Positions 51,262-60,682 are shown, counted from the first letter of the stretch. The stretch is DNA of 64,000 bases from Mucilaginibacter ginsenosidivorax (GCF_007971525.1 NZ_CP042437.1:4092001-4156000), one strand, 5' to 3'. Translations and numbers: made by a program. Notes: generated by a model from the sequence alone, not told the origin.

Positions 51262-52023
51262 TTTAATCGTTGATAAATAATGCGGAAACATTTCCTTCCA
51301 AATTGGCCAGTCGTGGCTGGCATTCGGGCGGATATCCAACCAATGCTTAATGCCTTTTTTGTTTAAAATATTTGATAACTGTATGTTATAATCTTTACAA
51401 ATATCGTGCTCGGATGTGCCCAGGACGATGTTGATGTTCCAAAGGTCGCCCGCGTTGCTGCCAGGTAAATAATCTACCGGGTTGTTGTAAAAAATATCAT
51501 CATTATAAAAGCCGTCGGTAAACATTTTGATATCAAAGGCGCCACCCATTGTAAAAAGGTGTGCTACTTTCTCGGGGTGTTTAAAAGCAAAGTTTGCTGC
51601 ATGGTAACCGCCAAAACTGCACCCGGCAACTGCTACTTTACCAATGCCGGTCTCATGCATAGCCCAGGGCGCCAGCTCATGCAAAAGCATTTTATCGTAC
51701 CAGCTATAATTCCGGGCACGGTCGGCAGGGTGGATGCCTTTATCATACCAGGTACGGTCGTCCAACGTATCGGGGCAGTAAATCTTTACCAGGCCCTGCT
51801 CTACAAACCATTTTACGCTGTCAATCAGCCCAAAATCCTTGTTTTGGTGATAACGCCCTTTTGTAGTAGGGAACAAGATGACAGGAAATCCGCGATCGCC
51901 AAATACCAGCATTTCTACATGCAGGTTTAAGTTTGGCGAGTACCAGCGATGATATTTTTCTATCAAAATGGGTAGTTTAAGTTTTAATTGATGTAAGTTA
52001 AGTGGTTTAACTGAAAAAGGCAA
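51259..52023 (-). CDS. Esterase-family alpha/beta hydrolase
   Basis: 254 residues as an open frame beginning at TTG directly after an in-frame stop; no ATG occurs before residue 38, so a non-ATG start must be used and its exact place is uncertain. Nucleophile S136 in AGCSFGGYHA, an acid in SEHDICKDY and a His in PNASHDWPIW give a complete triad of the enterochelin-esterase/esterase D type. It has no signal peptide. It heads the minus-strand group with ATP-grasp, ligase and amidotransferase genes, and is divergent from a second esterase gene. Confidence 0.82.
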   Translation of the reverse strand: MPFSVKPLNLHQLKLKLPILIEKYHRWYSPNLNLHVEMLVFGDRGFPVILFPTTKGRYHQNKDFGLIDSVKWFVEQGLVKIYCPDTLDDRTWYDKGIHPADRARNYSWYDKMLLHELAPWAMHETGIGKVAVAGCSFGGYHAANFAFKHPEKVAHLFTMGGAFDIKMFTDGFYNDDIFYNNPVDYLPGSNAGDLWNINIVLGTSEHDICKDYNIQLSNILNKKGIKHWLDIRPNASHDWPIWKEMFPHYLSTIK

Positions 52024-52070
52024 CTAACTGATAAATTAATACGTTAGCGTAATAATTTGAAAACATACCG

Positions 52071-52078
52071 TACTTTTG
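52071..52078 (+). promoter_or_regulatory. -7 promoter box of second esterase gene
   Basis: TACTTTTG, a full TAnnTTTG match, 22 nt before the ATG at 52101. No clear -33 box. Confidence 0.4.
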
Positions 52079-52100
52079 TGCCCTTTAAAATTAACTTAAG

Positions 52101-52916
52101 ATGAATTGGGGCTGGGCTGAAACAGAAATGACGATAATAGAAAAAACGATAACGATAAATTCTGCCTTGCTTAAAAGAGAGGTATTATGCACGCTATTAA
52201 TACCCGATGAACAGGAAATTGCGGAGCCGTTAAGCTTGTTATTGCTGAACGATGGGCAAGAGCTGGAAAACCTTGCGCTTAGCCAAACATTGGAACAACT
52301 ATATAACACCAACCGCATAAAACCATTGTTGGTGGCAGCCGTACACGCGGGAGAAGATAGGCTGCAGGAATACGGCGTAGCCGGCAGGCCCGATTTTAAA
52401 AAGCGAGGTGCTAAGGCTGATATTTATAATCAATTTATTATAACTGAATTGCTGCCACGGATAAAAGCCGAAACAGGTATTCACGAATTTGAAAGCAAGG
52501 CCTTCGCAGGTTTTTCTTTAGGCGGATTATCGGCATTTGATATTTGCTGGAATAATGCCGACGTATTTGATAAGGTAGGGGTATTTTCCGGCTCGTTTTG
52601 GTGGAGATGCAAGGATTTAGCTAAAGGGTATACTGACAATGACCGCATTGCGCATGCTCTGGTTAGAGAAACCGAAGGTAAGCCCGAATTGAAATTCTGG
52701 CTGCAAACCGGCACCAAAGATGAAACCAGCGACAGGAACAAGAACGGGATTATAGACGCTATTGACGACACCATCGACCTGATTAAGGAATTGGAGGGAA
52801 AAGGCTATTCTCGCCCTGCGGATATTCATTATGTCGAGGTAGTTGGCGGTAGCCATAATACCGAAACCTGGGGCAGGGTAATGGGTAAGTTTTTGTGCTG
52901 GGCGTTTGGGAGGTAG
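52101..52916 (+). CDS. Esterase-family alpha/beta hydrolase
   Basis: 271 residues; M10 (52128) is an alternative start. Putative-esterase fold (PF00756 type) with nucleophile S139 in FAGFSLGGLSAF and the terminal His in VVGGSHNTETW. An EF-hand-like acidic loop (DRNKNGIIDAIDD) occurs late in the sequence and may bind calcium. It is divergent from the other esterase gene with a 77-nt gap, and the pair frames the ligase cluster, which suggests both act on its product or substrate. Confidence 0.83.
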   Translation: MNWGWAETEMTIIEKTITINSALLKREVLCTLLIPDEQEIAEPLSLLLLNDGQELENLALSQTLEQLYNTNRIKPLLVAAVHAGEDRLQEYGVAGRPDFKKRGAKADIYNQFIITELLPRIKAETGIHEFESKAFAGFSLGGLSAFDICWNNADVFDKVGVFSGSFWWRCKDLAKGYTDNDRIAHALVRETEGKPELKFWLQTGTKDETSDRNKNGIIDAIDDTIDLIKELEGKGYSRPADIHYVEVVGGSHNTETWGRVMGKFLCWAFGR

Positions 52917-52940
52917 GATAAGTTTTTGTAAATTAGCTTT

Positions 52941-53168
52941 ATGGGAACAGAGGTGATTGAAAAGAAACTTAATAAGCTGCCAGATAACCTCAAGCTTAAA
53001 GTGGAAGGGTATATAGATGCATTGCTGATGGAATATCACATTGACGAATCGGCAACTGAATCCACTTCATTTCAGGTTAAGGCTGGTTTTGGTGGGGGCA
53101 AAGGAATTATCGGTTATATGGCCGATGATTTTGATGAGCCTTTAGAGGACTTTAAAGATTATATGTAG
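52941..53168 (+). CDS. DUF2281 / VapB-like antitoxin
   Basis: 75 residues. The N-terminal helix pair IEKKLNKLPDNLKLKVEGYIDALL is typical of DUF2281, and the C-terminal MADDFDEPLEDFKDYM is the toxin-binding tail of this antitoxin family. It should neutralise a PIN-domain RNase encoded directly downstream, but that toxin gene is broken here. The antitoxin frame is intact. Confidence 0.8.
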   Translation: MGTEVIEKKLNKLPDNLKLKVEGYIDALLMEYHIDESATESTSFQVKAGFGGGKGIIGYMADDFDEPLEDFKDYM

Positions 53169-53170
53169 CA

Positions 53171-53555
53171 GTAAACTACCTTTTAGATACTCATACATTT
53201 TTATGGTATATTGATGGTAATTCTGCATTATCCGACAATGCCAAAGTTGTAATTGAAGATCAATAAGTTGTTAAATTTGTAAGTACCGTCAGTTTGTGGG
53301 AAATCTCGATAAAGATAGGATTAGATAAGTTAAAATTGACACTTGATTTTGAAAGCCTTCCTGTTTTTATGGACAGCAATGGTTTCAAAAATATCGGTAT
53401 AGAATTTCATCATTTGCAATATTTGAATAAACTTGAACATTTTCATAAAGACCCTTTTGATCGGCTGATCATTTCTCAGGCTATTACTGAAAAAACTCAC
53501 CATTATCTCTGCCGATCAACACTTTAAATCGTACCCGGTTACCACTCTTTGGTAA
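53171..53555 (+). pseudogene. Decayed VapC-type PIN toxin
   Basis: Translating the frame after the antitoxin gives NYLLDTHTFLWYIDGN, the PIN N-terminus with its first Asp. It is interrupted by an in-frame TAA at 53264-53266. It resumes with VSLWEISIKIGLDKL and DPFDRLIISQAITEK, then shifts frame in an A-run at 53490-53495. Reading one base fewer there restores KLTIISADQHFKSYPVTTLW and a stop at 53553-53555. The four acidic positions of the PIN site are still recognisable. At the expected start the codon is GTA (53171-53173), one base from GTG. One nonsense codon, one frameshift and a lost start make an active toxin very unlikely. Confidence 0.8.
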
Positions 53556-53591
53556 TGAAATTGTTAAATCTGTAACTATAACTTGACCGCG

Positions 53592-53623
53592 TTTTAAAAT
53601 CCCATATATTAAACGTACCTTTG
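53592..53623 (+). promoter_or_regulatory. Promoter of typA
   Basis: TTTT (53592-53595, near match to TTTG), a 20-nt spacer, then TACCTTTG (53616-53623), a full -7 match. The ATG is 25 nt downstream. Confidence 0.6.
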
Positions 53624-53648
53624 CGCCAAATTTATAGGGGCATATTTC

Positions 53649-55460
53649 ATGCAAAAAATAAGAAACATTGCGATTATCGCACACGTTGACCACGGTAAAA
53701 CTACATTGGTTGACAAAATTTTACACAGTTGCGCCATCTTTCGCGATGGTCAGGAAACTGGTGAATTAATATTGGACAACAATGACCTGGAACGTGAGCG
53801 AGGTATCACCATCGTATCAAAAAACGTTTCGGTAAGGTATAAAGACGTTAAGATAAACATTATTGATACTCCTGGTCACGCCGACTTTGGCGGCGAGGTT
53901 GAGCGTGTATTGAAAATGGCGGATGGTGTATTATTACTTTGCGATGCTTTTGAAGGCGCCATGCCTCAAACTCGTTTTGTAACCCAAAAGGCTTTGGCTT
54001 TGGGCTTAAAACCAATTGTGGTTGTAAACAAGGTAGATAAAGAAAACTGTCGCCCGGAAGAAGTTTACGAACAGATCTTCGAATTATTCTTCAACCTTGA
54101 GGCTACTGAAGAGCAACTGGACTTCCCGGTTATCTACGGTTCGTCAAAACAAGGCTGGATGAGCACCGATTATAAAAAACCAACAGAAGATATTTTCCCT
54201 TTAATGGATGCTATTTTGGAGAACATACCTCCTGCACCTATTGCCGAAGGTACTTTACAAATGCAGATTACTTCTTTGGATTATTCTTCATTCGTAGGTC
54301 GTATTGCAATCGGTCGTGTGGCACGTGGTACCATCAAAGAAAATCAGCCGGTATCTTTGGTAAAACGCGATGGCACTATCCAAAAATCAAGAATTAAAGA
54401 ACTTTATACTTTTGAAGGTTTAGGTAAAGTACGCGCTACAGAAGTTAGCTCGGGCGATATCTGTGCTGTAGTTGGTATTGAAGGTTTTGATATTGGCGAT
54501 ACGATTGCCGATTTTGAAAAACCAGAGCAACTGGCAGTTATCAAAATTGATGAGCCTACCATGAATATGTTGTTCACCATCAATACTTCGCCTTTCTTTG
54601 GTAAAGAGGGCAAATTTGTTACATCGCGCCACTTACGTGACCGTTTGTACAAAGAGATGGAAAAAAACCTGGCGCTTAAGGTTGTTGAAACCGAATCGCC
54701 TGATTCATACCTGGTGTATGGTCGTGGTATTCTTCACTTATCAGTATTGATCGAAACCATGCGTCGCGAAGGTTACGAATTGCAGGTAGGCCAGCCGCAG
54801 GTTATCGTTAAAGAAATTGATGGTGTTAAATGCGAGCCGGTTGAAACCCTGATTGTTGATGTGCCGGGCGATGTTGCAGGTAAAGTAATTGAGCTGGTAA
54901 CCCAACGTAAAGGTGATTTATTGGTAATGGAACCTAAAGGCGATTTACAACACCTTGAGTTTGATATCCCTGCACGTGGTATTATAGGCTTACGTAACAA
55001 CGTACTAACCGCTACAGGTGGCGAGGCTATTATGGCACACCGCTTTAAAGCATACGAACCATGGAAAGGTACTATCCCTGGCCGGTTAAATGGTGTATTG
55101 GTATCTATGGATACAGGTAAAACTACGGCTTTCGCGATTGATAAATTGCAGGATCGTGGCAGGTTCCACGTTGATCCCGGAGTTGATATTTACGAAGGAC
55201 AGGTATTAGGCGAGCACATCCGCGATAACGATTTGGTAATTAACTTAACCAAGGGCAAGCAGTTAACTAACATGCGTGCATCTGGTAGCGATACTAACGT
55301 GAGGATTGCACCGGCTATCAAATTCTCGTTAGAAGAATCAATGGAGTACATCCAGGCTGATGAGTACATCGAGGTTACGCCGCAAAGCATCCGTTTACGT
55401 AAAATTTATCTGAACGAAAACGAGCGTAAAATAAACGCTAAGAAATTTACAAGCCAATAA
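53649..55460 (+). CDS. typA: Ribosome-associated GTPase TypA/BipA
   Basis: 603 residues, the usual length. Translation-factor GTPase with G1 AHVDHGKTT (11-19), G2 RERGITI, G3 DTPGHADF and G4 NKVDKENC. EF-G-like domains follow, and the BipA-specific C-terminal domain includes AIDKLQDRGRFHVDPG and VNLTKGKQLTNMRASGSD-like elements near 535-560. It assists 50S ribosomal subunit assembly, especially under cold or stress. Strong codon bias and a good promoter agree with high expression. A hairpin terminator follows. Confidence 0.98.
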   Translation: MQKIRNIAIIAHVDHGKTTLVDKILHSCAIFRDGQETGELILDNNDLERERGITIVSKNVSVRYKDVKINIIDTPGHADFGGEVERVLKMADGVLLLCDAFEGAMPQTRFVTQKALALGLKPIVVVNKVDKENCRPEEVYEQIFELFFNLEATEEQLDFPVIYGSSKQGWMSTDYKKPTEDIFPLMDAILENIPPAPIAEGTLQMQITSLDYSSFVGRIAIGRVARGTIKENQPVSLVKRDGTIQKSRIKELYTFEGLGKVRATEVSSGDICAVVGIEGFDIGDTIADFEKPEQLAVIKIDEPTMNMLFTINTSPFFGKEGKFVTSRHLRDRLYKEMEKNLALKVVETESPDSYLVYGRGILHLSVLIETMRREGYELQVGQPQVIVKEIDGVKCEPVETLIVDVPGDVAGKVIELVTQRKGDLLVMEPKGDLQHLEFDIPARGIIGLRNNVLTATGGEAIMAHRFKAYEPWKGTIPGRLNGVLVSMDTGKTTAFAIDKLQDRGRFHVDPGVDIYEGQVLGEHIRDNDLVINLTKGKQLTNMRASGSDTNVRIAPAIKFSLEESMEYIQADEYIEVTPQSIRLRKIYLNENERKINAKKFTSQ

Positions 55461-55485
55461 TTTGGTAAGTAGGTTATAGTATAGC

Positions 55486-55514
55486 GCCCTTCGGTAATTC
55501 CGGAGGGCTTTTTT
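55486..55514 (+). terminator. Terminator of typA
   Basis: GCCCTTCGG (55486-55494) pairs with CCGGAGGGC (55500-55508, one G-T pair) around TAATT, followed directly by six Ts. Confidence 0.85.
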
Positions 55515-55671
55515 ATTTCCGAAGTGGGATCAGGAAATCGCCCTGCCGCCATTAAGAATGCTTTTACGGCGTATCCCCGAAGTATACCTATTCCACCCTC
55601 CCAGCACCGCTAATCTATGGATGCGCGAAACGATGGTGATTTTGTAAATCTCTAAACCATCTAAAACGAAA

Positions 55672-57150
55672 CTATCGCCGTTTTAATTTAAAAATCAGGC
55701 TGTCTATAATCCCGTTGATATCGTCAGATAGTTGCAGGAAATATACTGCCGGGATATAAATTATGGTAATAAACGCCGTACGGATTGTGGTATCGACAAT
55801 GAAATTTTGAAAATGAGGAATTATCCATACCGAAAGATAGTAAACCAAAACGCCAACTATTATAGCCAACAGACTTTGGATTTTAAAGGGCTGCATTTTA
55901 AATTTTATCAGAATAAATAAATACCTGAAAAGATTAAAAATAAAAAAAGTAAGCGCTGAGGCTATGGCAGCGCCTGTAATGCCATATATGGGAATTAATA
56001 TTAAATTGGCAATAACTATTACACCTACCAACAGTACATTAAATAGGGAGTCGTATTTAAAATATTTTGAGGTAGCCAATATCACAAGGTTAACACCTGT
56101 TGCCGAATCGATAAAGAAACCAAGGCTAACAAAAAAGATAGCATATTTTCCTTCCTTAAATACAGGCGGAAGTATGGCAAAAATATTATCAACGTTTGCC
56201 CATATCAGTATAAAGATGAACAATGCACTGATTAACTGGGTAACACAACTTTTTTCATAAATAGACTTAATATTTTTAAGATCATTTGCCCGCCATGATT
56301 CGGCTATAACGGTATAGGCTATACTATACAATGACCGCGAAGGAAGCGAGATAATAAGGCCGAAATTAAACGCTAGTGAATATACACCGGTATGGTCTAA
56401 CCCCATTTTTTTTGAAATAAGGATATTATCAATGTTTTGGATAATTAAGGGAGATGCGCCTGTTAATATAGTAAAAAAACAAATACCCACAAGCTTGCGC
56501 ACCATGTCTTTAGTCAAAAAATCCAGGTTTGGCTTAAGTGAAAACTGGTTGTCTTTAATCAACCTGATGATAATTAATGCCGTGGGGATGATGTTGGCGA
56601 AAAACCAAAGTACCATAAAGGTATCAAAGGTTACCAAATGAAAATAGATAAGCAAAATGGTAATCAGTACGAAAATCCTTTTGGTAAATTCTCTCAGTAT
56701 GAGCCCCGTAGTCATGTTATAAAGCATGCGGGCGTACAAATCAAACACGTTAAAAAACAGGGTGAAAATGGTAAGTGGCACCAGGTACCAGTAATAATGT
56801 TCAAAAAGGACGCTCTTTTGGTTATGGCCAACTAATTCATCTTTATATACATAAGCAATTATTATAAACAAAAAGCTGCCAATTGCCGAAATTATGCACG
56901 ACAAAAATAAGTAGCCGTTATGCTTGTTTTCTTCGCTTCTGAAATATGGAAAGTACCTTGCCGTACCATTAAAACCCAATATGGCAAATTGTGCAAACAT
57001 GAGCGATAAGGAACCCAACAGCGTTATTAAGCCAATGCCTTCGGGCGATAGGGCGTGGGGTTGAACGATGCTTACTGTAAGAAAACCAATTAATATGCCA
57101 AGGTAAGAGTAGATAGAACCTTTAATGGTTTGTTGTTTTATTATGCCCAT
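55672..57150 (-). CDS. Oligosaccharide flippase (Wzx-like, MATE/MOP superfamily)
   Basis: 492 residues with about 12-14 hydrophobic helices and few charged loops. N-terminus IIKQQTIKGSIYSYLGILIGFLTV and the following GLITLLGSLSLMFAQFAILGFNGTARYFP are characteristic of polysaccharide-repeat flippases in Bacteroidota. It would move lipid-linked glycan units across the inner membrane. Divergent from a glycosyltransferase gene by 54 nt, it marks the left end of a glycan cluster. Confidence 0.88.
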   Translation of the reverse strand: MGIIKQQTIKGSIYSYLGILIGFLTVSIVQPHALSPEGIGLITLLGSLSLMFAQFAILGFNGTARYFPYFRSEENKHNGYLFLSCIISAIGSFLFIIIAYVYKDELVGHNQKSVLFEHYYWYLVPLTIFTLFFNVFDLYARMLYNMTTGLILREFTKRIFVLITILLIYFHLVTFDTFMVLWFFANIIPTALIIIRLIKDNQFSLKPNLDFLTKDMVRKLVGICFFTILTGASPLIIQNIDNILISKKMGLDHTGVYSLAFNFGLIISLPSRSLYSIAYTVIAESWRANDLKNIKSIYEKSCVTQLISALFIFILIWANVDNIFAILPPVFKEGKYAIFFVSLGFFIDSATGVNLVILATSKYFKYDSLFNVLLVGVIVIANLILIPIYGITGAAIASALTFFIFNLFRYLFILIKFKMQPFKIQSLLAIIVGVLVYYLSVWIIPHFQNFIVDTTIRTAFITIIYIPAVYFLQLSDDINGIIDSLIFKLKRR

Positions 57151-57188
57151 TCAGTTATTTAACCGCTGTGTTGTATGAAGTAAAATGA

Positions 57189-57196
57189 TAATTTTG
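57189..57196 (+). promoter_or_regulatory. -7 promoter box of glycan operon
   Basis: TAATTTTG, a full TAnnTTTG match, 8 nt before the ATG at 57205, so the mRNA would have almost no leader. Confidence 0.35.
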
Positions 57197-57204
57197 AACT
57201 GTAC

Positions 57205-58215
57205 ATGGCAAATATAAAATATAAAGTGTGTGTGTTAACGGTTACCTATGCAAATAGGGGGCAGTTTTTAAACCAGGTACTTAAACGTGTGCTCGGTTTT
57301 GCGCAGGTAAGTGGGGTGGTGGTTATAAATAACGCGTCATTTTATAGTGTAAGCGATCTTGCTACCCAATTAGATGACGATAGGGTCACGGTTTTAAATA
57401 ATAATGAAAACATAGGATCGGCGGGAGGGTATAAGCAGGGTATAAATTATGCCCATAAAAACATTGACGCTGATTTCATCTGGCTACTTGACGATGATAA
57501 TGTACCCGAAGAAGATACTTTACATGAACTTTTGCGCATGTGGGATGAAATACCCGGACAAAATAATAAAAAAGCATTGTTTTGCCTCCGGCCGGATAGG
57601 GCCGTTCATATCAGGATAGCAAAAGGCGAAGACCCCTACAGGTACTACCTGGTTCGGGATAATTTTATGGGCTTCAATTTGTTCAGGATCCTGCATAATC
57701 AATTTTACAAGTTGCGCGACAAACGGAGGAAGGATATAGCCTTCAAAAAGTATGTGCAAATGCCCTATGTCCCTTATGGTGGGTTGCTATTTCACCAGGC
57801 AATGGTTGATGTAATAGGCTTGCCAAATGACGATTTCTTTTTATATGTAGATGACTCTGAATACACCTACCGAATAACGCAAAATAATGGGGCTATCTGG
57901 CTTGTGCCTTCCTGCAGGGTTATTGATGTAGATCAATCACAGGGAATAGGGTATAAGCGTAAACCTTTTCATTCCCGTTTGCTTGATCAGTGGAATTTCA
58001 GAACCTACTATGCAATAAGAAACAGGATGTACTTTTATTCGCGGGTAGCAAACCACAATAAATTAATATTTAAAATAAATAAACACCTATATTTGGCCTA
58101 TTTATTTATAGTAAGTTTACTCAGTTTAAAAGTAAAACCATATAAAAAACTATTGTCTGCAGTTAATGACGGCCTTGAAGGAAAACTGGGCAAAGTAAAT
58201 TCAGAAAAATTTTAA
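57205..58215 (+). CDS. GT2-family glycosyltransferase
   Basis: 336 residues. GT-A fold: VLTVTYANRGQFLNQVL at the start, VVVINNAS, ENIGSAGGYKQGINYA and the metal-binding DDD (96-98) in FIWLLDDDNVPEED. The arrangement resembles rhamnosyl- or galactofuranosyltransferases. Cytoplasmic or membrane-associated, transferring a nucleotide-activated sugar onto a lipid-linked glycan. The stop overlaps the next start by one base (TAATG), so the genes are translationally coupled. Confidence 0.9.
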   Translation: MANIKYKVCVLTVTYANRGQFLNQVLKRVLGFAQVSGVVVINNASFYSVSDLATQLDDDRVTVLNNNENIGSAGGYKQGINYAHKNIDADFIWLLDDDNVPEEDTLHELLRMWDEIPGQNNKKALFCLRPDRAVHIRIAKGEDPYRYYLVRDNFMGFNLFRILHNQFYKLRDKRRKDIAFKKYVQMPYVPYGGLLFHQAMVDVIGLPNDDFFLYVDDSEYTYRITQNNGAIWLVPSCRVIDVDQSQGIGYKRKPFHSRLLDQWNFRTYYAIRNRMYFYSRVANHNKLIFKINKHLYLAYLFIVSLLSLKVKPYKKLLSAVNDGLEGKLGKVNSEKF

Positions 58216-58955
58216 TGAGCGAACTACAAAGGTACCACATGATACAGGATTGTATCGATGTGCTAAAGAAGAAGAAAAAGAAAGTTAATTATTTTGAAGT
58301 TGGTGTACAAACTGGGTTTTGTTTTTTTAAGATCAAAGCCGACAGGAAAATAGCGGTGGACCCGCATTTTATCATCAAAGCCAAAAAGAAGATAAAGGCT
58401 TATATTAAAAATCTGTCTAATTTCAATAACAAATTTTTTGAGCTTACAAGCGATGATTTTTTTGAACAGAAACGCGACTATATCAAAAAAATTGGTGGCA
58501 TTGATGTAATATTTATCGATGGACTGCATTTATATGAGCAGGTGGTTAAGGATATTGAGAACTCACTTAAATATTTAAATAAAGGTGGGCTTATCCTGGT
58601 GCATGATTGCAACCCCTTATCTGAGCCTGCCGCTGTACGTGCCTATACTTCAGAGGAAGCAGCGGCAATGGTGGGTTCGCATCCGCAATGGATAAATCAA
58701 TGGAACGGCGACGTTTGGAAAGCCATTGTAAAACTTCGTTCGGAAAGAAAAGACCTGGATATAAGAGTTATTAACAGCGATCATGGCGTGGGTATTATAA
58801 GGTTGGGCCAGCCAGAGAAAGCATTTTCTTTTAAAGATGGGGAAATGGACGGTTTGACTTATTCCGATCTGGATAAAAACCGCGAAACTTTTTTGAATCT
58901 GAAGTCGCCGGAAACCTTCGCTTCTTTTGTTAATGACCTGGAGAAGGAATTATAA
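58215..58955 (+). CDS. Class I SAM-dependent methyltransferase (Methyltransf_24 type)
   Basis: 246 residues. Weak SAM motif I YFEVGVQTGFCFFKI, then KIAVDPHF and IDVIFIDGLHLYEQVVKDIENSLKYLNKGGLILVHDC, a pattern shared by glycan-cluster methyltransferases. Likely O-methylates a sugar in the glycan built by this cluster. Starts at the last base of the upstream gene's stop. Confidence 0.83.
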   Translation: MSELQRYHMIQDCIDVLKKKKKKVNYFEVGVQTGFCFFKIKADRKIAVDPHFIIKAKKKIKAYIKNLSNFNNKFFELTSDDFFEQKRDYIKKIGGIDVIFIDGLHLYEQVVKDIENSLKYLNKGGLILVHDCNPLSEPAAVRAYTSEEAAAMVGSHPQWINQWNGDVWKAIVKLRSERKDLDIRVINSDHGVGIIRLGQPEKAFSFKDGEMDGLTYSDLDKNRETFLNLKSPETFASFVNDLEKEL

Positions 58956-58977
58956 ATAAATTTACCTTACCAAAGTT

Positions 58978-59751
58978 ATGCAGGAATCAATTATTGGCGG
59001 CGACTATAAAACCGCGTATGATCAATTTTATCAACAACATGATGAAGCCTGGCGCATGCTGGGGGCCAAATATAAAGCGCAGCATATCATTGACGTTTGC
59101 AAAGGATTAACATTTAAAAACGTCCTGGAAGTGGGTGCCGGCGATGGCAGTATTTTAAAGATTTTGTCTGATGATAATTTTGCGCCTGAGTACCAGGCTG
59201 TTGAAATTTCGGGTAGCGGGGTTGATTATATCCTGTCGCGTGGTATAAAAAATCTGAAAACCGCACAGGTATTTGACGGTTACAAGCTGCCCTTTGCTGA
59301 TGATAGTTTTGATCTGATCATCTTATCGCACGTGTTGGAGCATGTAGAGCATGAACGAATATTGTTGCGCGAAATAAAGAGGGTAGCAAAACGATGCGTT
59401 ATTGAAGTACCACGCGATTACAAACGCGGCGTTGATGCGCGCATTAAACATTTTTTGGCTTACGGGCATATTAATGTATATACGCCAACATCGTTGCGCT
59501 ACCTGTTGGCCACTGAAGGTTTTGAAGTAGAAAAGGATCTTACTTCGATGATAGAGCCCGAGGTTACCAAATTCAACATGTACGTTAATCAAAAGAAACA
59601 TAAAAGCCTTTTAAAAAACCTGCGTATAACTACCGAGTTTATGGTTAAAACCATCCTTGGTAAAATTATGGGAGAGAAGGTGAGCGAACAATTTGCCAAC
59701 GCTTATACCGTTCTATGTAAAAAGGCCGCCAATCAACCTGAATTATTCTGA
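58978..59751 (+). CDS. Class I SAM-dependent methyltransferase
   Basis: 257 residues. SAM motif I VLEVGAGDGSILKIL near 43-57, acidic YQAVEIS loop, and FDLIILSHVLEHVEHERILLREIKRV (motif of the Methyltransf_11/UbiE-like fold). Followed after 12 nt by a glycosyltransferase gene. Substrate is inferred to be part of the cell-surface glycan or its precursor. Confidence 0.86.
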   Translation: MQESIIGGDYKTAYDQFYQQHDEAWRMLGAKYKAQHIIDVCKGLTFKNVLEVGAGDGSILKILSDDNFAPEYQAVEISGSGVDYILSRGIKNLKTAQVFDGYKLPFADDSFDLIILSHVLEHVEHERILLREIKRVAKRCVIEVPRDYKRGVDARIKHFLAYGHINVYTPTSLRYLLATEGFEVEKDLTSMIEPEVTKFNMYVNQKKHKSLLKNLRITTEFMVKTILGKIMGEKVSEQFANAYTVLCKKAANQPELF

Positions 59752-59763
59752 TTCTCCCGATCG

Positions 59764-60681
59764 ATGCAAAAACTTGCTCCTATAGCTTTATTTGTTTATA
59801 ACCGGCCCGACCATACACGTCGTACCATCAGCCATCTGCAAAAAAATGTTTTGGCAGATGAATCCCGTTTGTACATTTTTTGCGATGCTGCTAAATCTGA
59901 AGCAGACCGTGCTAAAGTTGATGAAGTAAGACAGGTTGCTAAGGAAACCACAGGCTTTAAATCGGTGAAATTAATTTTGCGTGATAATAACCTCGGTTTG
60001 GCCGAATCTATCATCAGTGGTGTTACCCAGCTGGTTTATGAGTATGGTAAGGTGATTGTTTTTGAAGACGATTTATTGTCGTCGCCTTATACCCTGCAGT
60101 ATTTTAATGAGGCGCTTGCCCGTTACCAAAACCAAAAAAAAGTGATGCATATCGGCGCGTATATGTATAATTTGGAAGATAAGGATTTGCCCGAATTGTT
60201 TTTTTACCGTGCTGCCACCAGTTGGGGCTGGGCAACATGGGCGCATGCCTGGGACAACTTTGAACCCGATATTGATAAGCTTATTGCGCAGTTTGATCCG
60301 CTAAAGATTCTTAAGTTCTCTATAGAGGGCAAAATGAATTTTTGGAAACAGATGCAGAATTTTAAAGCCGGTAAAAATAATTCCTGGGCTATACGTTGGT
60401 ATGCTTCTATCTTTTTAAAGGGCGGTTTAACATTAAACCCTTCAAAATCCTTTATACAAAATATAGGCCATGATGGTAGCGGTGTACATTCCAATAACGA
60501 AAATATTTACCAGGTGCAAATTGCAAGGCAACCGGTAAAAAATTTCCCTGCAGAAATAACAGAAAATCATCAGGCTTACCAGGCTATTAAATATTTTCTG
60601 AACAACCGAAAAGGAAACCTGGTGCAAAGGGGAGTTAGGTTTGTTAAACAATTACGGGAAAAATATATCTCCAAAAAATAA
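59764..60681 (+). CDS. GT-A glycosyltransferase
   Basis: 305 residues. Begins APIALFVYNRPDHTRRTISHLQKN, then RLYIFCDAAKS and the metal-binding EDD (101-103) in VIVFEDDLLSSPYTLQYFNEAL. This form is typical of the GNT-I-like/GT2-related transferases found in bacterial glycan clusters. A W-rich segment (RAATSWGWATWAHAWDNF) probably lines the acceptor site. It ends one base before the convergent methyltransferase gene. Confidence 0.86.
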   Translation: MQKLAPIALFVYNRPDHTRRTISHLQKNVLADESRLYIFCDAAKSEADRAKVDEVRQVAKETTGFKSVKLILRDNNLGLAESIISGVTQLVYEYGKVIVFEDDLLSSPYTLQYFNEALARYQNQKKVMHIGAYMYNLEDKDLPELFFYRAATSWGWATWAHAWDNFEPDIDKLIAQFDPLKILKFSIEGKMNFWKQMQNFKAGKNNSWAIRWYASIFLKGGLTLNPSKSFIQNIGHDGSGVHSNNENIYQVQIARQPVKNFPAEITENHQAYQAIKYFLNNRKGNLVQRGVRFVKQLREKYISKK

Positions 60682-60682
60682 A

